From NCBI GenBank assembly GCA_026388315.1, contig JAPLKA010000085.1:1-46245 (forward strand): a stretch of DNA of 46,245 nt. The letters run 5' to 3'. Source of the DNA: Pseudomonadota bacterium. Lineage in GTDB: Bacteria > Desulfobacterota > Syntrophorhabdia > Syntrophorhabdales > Syntrophorhabdaceae. Shown piece after piece: positions 41,836 to 46,245 of the stretch. Position numbers and translations under genes: made by a program. Positions within the stretch are counted from its first letter, which is position 1; each line of letters begins with the position of its first letter. The notes beneath the pieces are model-generated. The model worked only from the letters and a program-made list of their open reading frames with translations. It was not told the origin of the DNA and did not search any database.

Positions 41836-42810
41836 GTGAGAAGCTTTGAATACCACAAACCGGAGACGGTTCAGGAAGCAGTTGAATTGATGGGCGCCCT
41901 TGATAATGCGAAGTATATTGCCGGCGGGACAGATGTAATGGTGCTTTTCAGGCAGAAGAAGATTGCGCCGGCAAACCTTATTTCTCTGAGGAGTATCAAT
42001 GACCTTGTTTACATTGATGAGCAGGACGGCTTAAAGATCGGAAGTGCCGCGACACTTTCCGCGATTGCGAAGGATGAATTCATCAAACGCTCTTATTCGG
42101 CACTCAATGATGCCGCAACCCGTCTCGGTTCACTTCAGATCCGGAACGTTGCAACGATGGGCGGAAATATATGCAATGCAGCGCCTTCTGCTGATACGGC
42201 ATGTCCTCTTCTTGTTCTTGATGCAAAGGTCATAATTGTTGGGCAAAAAGGGGAGAGGGAGGTGGATATCGATGATTTCTTCCTCGGACCTAATAAAGTA
42301 GCCCTTGAAAAGGGTGAGATTGTAAAAGGTTTTCATATGCCGCAATTTGGAAACAATACGGGCTCTGCCTATATAAAACATACAAGAAGGCAGGCAATGG
42401 ATCTCCCCATGATAGGGGTAGGTGCACGGATAACGATCAAGATCGGCAAAAGCGAGGCGCGCTGCCATGATGCCCTTTGCACTATTGATAACATTTCCAA
42501 CGTGCTTGCACGTCTCCAGGACGAAGAGCTGGAGATTGAGGATGCACGGATAGCCATGGGGGTTGTTGCTCCGAGACCTATACGGGCGAAACAGGCTGAA
42601 GCAGCCCTGAAGGGAAAAGTCGTATCGGAAAAACTCTTCCGAGAAATCGGGGAGATTGCAATGTCAGAAGCCCAGCCAAGGGACAGCATCAGAGGCGAGG
42701 CATGGTACAGGAAGGAAATGGTGAAAGTTCTTGTAAGAAGGGCTCTTATGCGGTCAATCGACAGAATCATCAGGCCGGACGATACAATTTATCCGGAGAG
42801 ATTATGGTAA
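41836..42810 (+). CDS. Molybdenum hydroxylase FAD-binding subunit (xanthine dehydrogenase family)
   Basis: The medium, FAD-carrying subunit of a three-part Mo hydroxylase, 324 residues. FAD contacts are visible in YIAGGTDVMVLF and TMGGNICNAAPSADT, with the CO-dehydrogenase flavoprotein C-terminal domain after about residue 180. I chose the GTG at 41836 because AAAGGAGG precedes it and the family starts here (SFEYHKPETVQEAVEL). The extra 4Fe-4S loop of 4-hydroxybenzoyl-CoA reductase is not seen. It passes electrons from the 2Fe-2S subunit to an acceptor. Confidence 0.9.
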   Translation: MRSFEYHKPETVQEAVELMGALDNAKYIAGGTDVMVLFRQKKIAPANLISLRSINDLVYIDEQDGLKIGSAATLSAIAKDEFIKRSYSALNDAATRLGSLQIRNVATMGGNICNAAPSADTACPLLVLDAKVIIVGQKGEREVDIDDFFLGPNKVALEKGEIVKGFHMPQFGNNTGSAYIKHTRRQAMDLPMIGVGARITIKIGKSEARCHDALCTIDNISNVLARLQDEELEIEDARIAMGVVAPRPIRAKQAEAALKGKVVSEKLFREIGEIAMSEAQPRDSIRGEAWYRKEMVKVLVRRALMRSIDRIIRPDDTIYPERLW

Positions 42811-42884
42811 GGAAACAGTGTTGAGTTGTGAGTGTTGAGTTAAAACATTGAACATAAAACCTTGAACGATATTAGGGGGTAACG
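42811..42884. repeat. Short repeat spacer between FAD and 2Fe-2S subunit genes
   Basis: GTGTTGAGTT occurs twice (about 42819 and 42831), followed by ACATTGAACATAAAACCTTGAACG, a degenerate CTTGAAC-type repeat shown here only in outline. It ends in AGGGGG upstream of the next ATG. No gene is seen. Confidence 0.4.
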
Positions 42885-43352
42885 ATGAAAAAAGAAATAA
42901 CGTTCACTTTAAATAACGAAGTAATGGAGGTAGAAGTTGATCCCGGATGGACACTCCTTTATCTGCTGAGGGAAGTCCTTGAGATGACCGGTACGAAAGA
43001 AGGTTGCGGTTACGGGGAATGCGGCGCCTGTACGGTAATCATAGACGGCCAGGCGGTGAATTCATGCCTGTATCCTGTCATGGAGGCCGAAGGGAGGAAG
43101 GTTACCACCATAGAAGGCGTCATGTCAAAAAGCGGTGAGCTTGACCCCGTCCAGCATGCCTTAGTACAGAACGGCGCTGTTCAATGTGGATTCTGCACAC
43201 CGGGCATGGTTATGTCTGCAAAGGCGCTCCTGGATGAAAAGGAAAAACCGACGGAAGACGATATCAAGGAGAGCATCGAAGGCAATCTCTGCAGGTGCAC
43301 CGGGTATGTCAATATTATCGATGCTATAAAATCTGTTGCAGGCGGGAGGTGA
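42885..43352 (+). CDS. Molybdenum hydroxylase 2Fe-2S subunit
   Basis: The small iron-sulfur subunit of 155 residues. The plant-type cluster ligands are Cys41, 46, 49 and 61 (CGYGECGACT ... C). The second cluster uses Cys102, 105, 137 and 139 (CGFCTPGM ... CRC). All eight ligands are present, so both clusters should form. It carries electrons from the Mo site to the FAD subunit. The stop lies just before the large-subunit ATG at 43355. Confidence 0.95.
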   Translation: MKKEITFTLNNEVMEVEVDPGWTLLYLLREVLEMTGTKEGCGYGECGACTVIIDGQAVNSCLYPVMEAEGRKVTTIEGVMSKSGELDPVQHALVQNGAVQCGFCTPGMVMSAKALLDEKEKPTEDDIKESIEGNLCRCTGYVNIIDAIKSVAGGR

Positions 43353-43354
43353 AT

Positions 43355-45637
43355 ATGAGCGATCTCACAAAAGTAGGACAGAGGATTCCAAAGAAGGATG
43401 CGCCGTTAAAGGTTACCGGCGCTGCGGTATATATACAGGATATGAAAGTACCGGGCATGCTTTATGGCAAGATCCTGTACAGTAAGTACGCCCACGCAAA
43501 AATACTGAAAATAGATACCAGCAAGGCAGAAAAGCTTCCCGGTGTAAGGGCTGTGCTGACCGGTGCAGATGTACCGAACAATTTTAAATTCGGCTTCCTT
43601 AAAGATAACCCGCCGCTGAAGACAGGCAAGGTGTTATCCGCGAGGGATGAAGTCGCAGCCGTTGCTGCCATAAGTACTGAAATAGCAGAAGAGGCGCTTG
43701 ATCTCATCGAGGTAGAGTATGAAGAACTGCCGGGAATTTTCGACCCTCTCGATGCCATGAAAGAAGGGGCGCCGCTGATTCATGAAGAATTCAAGTCGAA
43801 CGTCCTGAAGCTGCCCTGGAAGCTGGTCGCCGGCGATGTGGAAGAAGCGAAAAAGGCATCGGCATATATCGCTGAGGACAGCTTCAGCACTCAATGGGTA
43901 ACGCACTGCTGCCTCGGCACGAGCGGCTGTATCGCTGCTTTTGACATGAACAACAATCTCACCATGTACAGCAACACACAGATACCATCTCTTGCACAGA
44001 ATGACTATTTAGAGGCGCTCAAGACCTTTGGCCTGAAAAACAAACGGGTAAGGATTATTCAGTGCGTCATAGGAGGAGGTTTCGGCAGCAAGCTCGACAC
44101 CTATGCCTATGAATACATCGCCGTCCTGCTTGCCTTGAAGACGAGAAAACCAGTGAAGATCGTTTTCTCAAGAGAAGAAGAATTTTTTGCCACTTCCCCG
44201 CGGCAGTGCACGATCACAAAAATCTCACAGGGATGCGACAAGGACGGACGGCTTACCTTCCGTGAAATGGAGATGGTCCTCGATAACGGTGCCTATACAT
44301 CCTGGGGGTCAACAACGCCTTCGGTTATGATGGTGCCCATCTCATCTCTCTACAAGGTACAGAATATTAAATATGTGGCGAAGTGCGTGTATACAAATAA
44401 CACGTACAGCCAGGCAATGAGGGGTTACGGGAACCCTCAGGCGACCTTCGCAATAGAATCATGTCTGGATCAGCTTGCCGAGAAGGCAGGTATTGACCCC
44501 CTTGAGATCCGTCGCATAAACGCGAACGAACCTGGCGAGATCACGCCGCAGAATTTCAGGATTACCTCCTGCGGGATGAAGGAATGTATCGATGAGGTAG
44601 CAAACAGGCTGGACTGGAAAGGTAAAAGAGGGAAACACAACAGCAGGGGTGTTGGTATGGCAAGCCTCATCCACGTTGGAGGCGCTGCCAGGGTATATAA
44701 GTCTGACGGCTGCGGCACCATCATAAAGGTGGATGACAACGGTAAAGTCGATGTCATTACCGGGTCTTCAGAAATCGGCCAGGGATCAGAGACGATTATT
44801 TCTCAGATTGTTGCAGAGGTGCTCGGTATTAACATCGATGATATTAACGTCATCAATAACGACACCGATGTATGCCCCTGGGATGTGGGGGCACACGCGA
44901 GTAGAACTACCTTCGTGGCGGGTAACTCTGCCCTTGGTGCGGCCAAAAAGATAAAGGCCCAGATAATGGAGGTGGCTGCGAAAAACCTTGGCGAAGACCC
45001 GCAATTACTGGATATCAGAGACGGGGTAGTTTTCTCCATAAAAGACAAAGAAAAGAATATACCACTGTCAAAGGTACTGCGGAAGGTCCATTATTCTCTG
45101 GGCGGCAGGATGCTCGTGGCAGAGAACTTCTATGACCCGCCAAACGAAAACTTCGATCAGAACTTTAAGGGCAACCTTTCCGTTTCTTACGCATACGGTG
45201 CCCACGGGGTCGAGGTTGAGGTAGACAAAGATACCGGCCAGGTAAAGATCCTGAATTATATCGCTGCCCACGACGTAGGAAAGGCCATCAACCCCATGCT
45301 ATTGGAAGGGCAGATTTATGGAGGCGGGCTTCAGGGTATCGGTTATGCCCTTGGAGAACGAATGATCTTCGAAAAAGGGGTTCTTAAGAACGGTAATTTT
45401 CTTGATTATAAGATGCCTACAGCAAAAGATGTACCGCCTGTCCAGGCTGTCATTGTTGAAACAGACGAACAGGCCGGACCTTTCGGTGCAAAAGGCATCG
45501 GGGAACCGGGGCTTGTACCGACTGCACCGGCCATTGCAAACGCCATTTATGACGCCGTCGGGGTACGCATCAAAGACCTGCCCATTACGCCGGAAAAGGT
45601 TCTAAGGGCATTGCAGGAAAAAGGGAAAAGCGCCTGA
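43355..45637 (+). CDS. Molybdenum hydroxylase large subunit (xanthine dehydrogenase family, Mo-cofactor binding)
   Basis: The 760-residue catalytic subunit. It has the N-terminal KVTGAAVYIQDM, Mo-cofactor contacts VIGGGFGSKLD, QAMRGYGNPQ and GSSEIGQGSE, and the catalytic Glu717 in GIGEPGLVPTAPA. I chose the ATG at 43355 after GGGAGGT; the frame is open upstream into the 2Fe-2S gene. Such enzymes hydroxylate a carbon next to ring nitrogen using water. Indoleacetate hydroxylation at C2 to the 2-oxo form is the role proposed from context; nicotinate, quinoline or xanthine-type substrates are alternatives. Confidence 0.92.
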   Translation: MSDLTKVGQRIPKKDAPLKVTGAAVYIQDMKVPGMLYGKILYSKYAHAKILKIDTSKAEKLPGVRAVLTGADVPNNFKFGFLKDNPPLKTGKVLSARDEVAAVAAISTEIAEEALDLIEVEYEELPGIFDPLDAMKEGAPLIHEEFKSNVLKLPWKLVAGDVEEAKKASAYIAEDSFSTQWVTHCCLGTSGCIAAFDMNNNLTMYSNTQIPSLAQNDYLEALKTFGLKNKRVRIIQCVIGGGFGSKLDTYAYEYIAVLLALKTRKPVKIVFSREEEFFATSPRQCTITKISQGCDKDGRLTFREMEMVLDNGAYTSWGSTTPSVMMVPISSLYKVQNIKYVAKCVYTNNTYSQAMRGYGNPQATFAIESCLDQLAEKAGIDPLEIRRINANEPGEITPQNFRITSCGMKECIDEVANRLDWKGKRGKHNSRGVGMASLIHVGGAARVYKSDGCGTIIKVDDNGKVDVITGSSEIGQGSETIISQIVAEVLGINIDDINVINNDTDVCPWDVGAHASRTTFVAGNSALGAAKKIKAQIMEVAAKNLGEDPQLLDIRDGVVFSIKDKEKNIPLSKVLRKVHYSLGGRMLVAENFYDPPNENFDQNFKGNLSVSYAYGAHGVEVEVDKDTGQVKILNYIAAHDVGKAINPMLLEGQIYGGGLQGIGYALGERMIFEKGVLKNGNFLDYKMPTAKDVPPVQAVIVETDEQAGPFGAKGIGEPGLVPTAPAIANAIYDAVGVRIKDLPITPEKVLRALQEKGKSA

Positions 45638-45654
45638 TATTTTCATAGTAAATT

Positions 45655-45695
45655 CAAGGGGTAAGAAAATGTTCCTTGCCCCTTGATTACTTTTT
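45655..45695 (+). terminator. Hairpin terminator at the end of the catabolic operon
   Basis: CAAGGGG (45655-45661) pairs with CCCCTTG (45679-45685) 18 bases after the large-subunit stop. ATTACTTTTTCCC follows, giving a short T run. It is a plausible intrinsic terminator, and also resembles the TTCAAGGGG spacer at 36379. Confidence 0.5.
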
Positions 45696-45747
45696 CCCTT
45701 CCCCTTGTTTTTTTGGTAAATCTATAATATTATTTCAAACGGACAAT

Positions 45748-46170
45748 ATGGAGAAGCTTTTCCCCAGGGGCAAAATACAAAAACTGATTTTCTGGTGTTT
45801 ACTTCTGACTGCCCTGTTCAGCTTTTTTCTTTCCATTATTCTTATCTACAATCATATTTCCTATAAAAACACCATTGCAAAGAAGGCTAAAGACCGTGTG
45901 GTTCGCCATGCCATGGAGGGCGCAAGAGAGATAGACGATATTCTTCAAAAACGCATGTCTGCAGCCCAAAATATCGCTGATGATTTGACAGCCAACAGGC
46001 TCAGCAGGGAAGAGGTTTTAAAAAAAATCAAGGACATAGTTGATGCGAATCCGCACATTCATGGTATTGCCATCGCTTATAAACCGTATGCATATAACCC
46101 AAAAGGACCAGCGGGGGCGAACGCGCAGAAATTTACGGTTTTGACATACAATTTGACTTCCAAACCGTAA
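45748..46170 (+). CDS. Cache-type sensor protein, interrupted or 3'-truncated
   Basis: The 140-residue reading frame starts with an N-terminal transmembrane helix (about 16-36, FWCLLLTALFSFFLSIILIY). A helical extracytoplasmic segment and the start of a Cache/PDC sensor domain follow (IVDANPHIHGIAIAYKPYAYN). It then breaks off into GANAQKFTVLTYN and stops. The stop lies inside a 16-bp perfect inverted repeat (46126-46177). A complete receptor would continue with the rest of Cache and a kinase, GGDEF or chemotaxis domain. ATG 45748 is preferred over an earlier in-frame ATG at 45676 that would lie in the terminator. TATAAT at 45723-45728 may be its -10. Confidence 0.6.
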   Translation: MEKLFPRGKIQKLIFWCLLLTALFSFFLSIILIYNHISYKNTIAKKAKDRVVRHAMEGAREIDDILQKRMSAAQNIADDLTANRLSREEVLKKIKDIVDANPHIHGIAIAYKPYAYNPKGPAGANAQKFTVLTYNLTSKP

Positions 46171-46177
46171 ATTTCTG
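46126..46177. repeat. 16-bp perfect inverted repeat cutting the Cache sensor gene
   Basis: CAGAAATTTACGGTTT (46126-46141) is repeated exactly in reverse complement at 46162-46177 around a 20-base loop. A second pair, TTTTGACA (46139-46146) and TGTCAAAA (46176-46183), overlaps it. The repeat ends the sensor reading frame and may be the end of an inserted element. The last 60 bases of the window contain no gene that I recognise. Confidence 0.5.
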
Positions 46178-46245
46178 TCAAAATATCCCCTGCTCATCTT
46201 CGATGAAATAAGTACCGTTTGGCAGTACGTGTTTGAATGGCAATA

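Overview
The window is chromosomal DNA from an anaerobic, Gram-negative bacterium, most consistent with a syntrophic or sulfur/aromatic-metabolising Desulfobacterota (old Deltaproteobacteria, Syntrophorhabdales/Syntrophales-like). This is inferred from gene style: an ispH-rpsA pair, lipid A and Kdo-kinase type genes (so an LPS outer membrane), DUF4416 next to tlyA, several multi-PAS sensor proteins, a selenocysteine tRNA, and a B12/molybdenum catabolic operon. No rRNA or other taxonomic marker was available to settle it.

Positions 1-13400. The 3' part of ispH is followed by rpsA, a Trm112-like zinc protein and an LpxL/HtrB acyltransferase. A convergent LPS-kinase-like gene and a gamma-carbonic-anhydrase-like gene come next, then an endonuclease-Q-like PHP nuclease and a PIN/NYN-like protein. 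An AT-rich block holds three consecutive sensory genes: a frameshifted multi-PAS protein with a LuxR-type HTH, a PAS protein with a Cys4 tail, and an orphan receptor histidine kinase with a periplasmic binding domain.

Positions 13400-25990 hold housekeeping genes. The selenocysteine tRNA (selC, minus strand) has a consensus promoter. Next come rpoZ-gmk-yicC and the overlapping set xseB-ispA-dxs-tlyA-DUF4416 (all minus), greA, a palindromic repeat element, an ankyrin protein, then glycogen phosphorylase with a TraB/Tiki-like protein, a YihX-like HAD phosphatase and lgt.

Positions 25990-30290 are accessory: two long gene-poor stretches with inverted repeats and a GC-rich relic-like segment, plus an AraC regulator, a GNAT acetyltransferase and an MFS transporter.

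Positions 30292-45637 are the highlight, a single-strand catabolic operon of 12 genes. They encode a class III CoA-transferase, a GntR/FCD regulator, MeaB, an acyl-CoA dehydrogenase, small and large subunits of a methylmalonyl-CoA-mutase-like enzyme, HyuA and HyuB (ATP-dependent lactam/hydantoin hydrolase type), a PaaK-like acyl-CoA ligase, and the three subunits of a molybdenum hydroxylase. Enzyme for enzyme this matches the anaerobic indole-3-acetate (auxin) pathway known from denitrifying Aromatoleum/Azoarcus: ring hydroxylation to a lactam, ATP-driven lactam opening to (2-aminophenyl)succinate, CoA activation/transfer, B12-dependent carbon-skeleton rearrangement, then oxidation/decarboxylation toward 2-aminobenzoyl-CoA. 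A consensus promoter lies between two GTATAC-centred palindromes upstream of the first gene, which suggests control by the operon's own GntR protein. The same palindrome lies upstream of the orphan histidine kinase at 10922. The window ends in a Cache-type sensor gene whose reading frame stops inside a 16-bp perfect inverted repeat.
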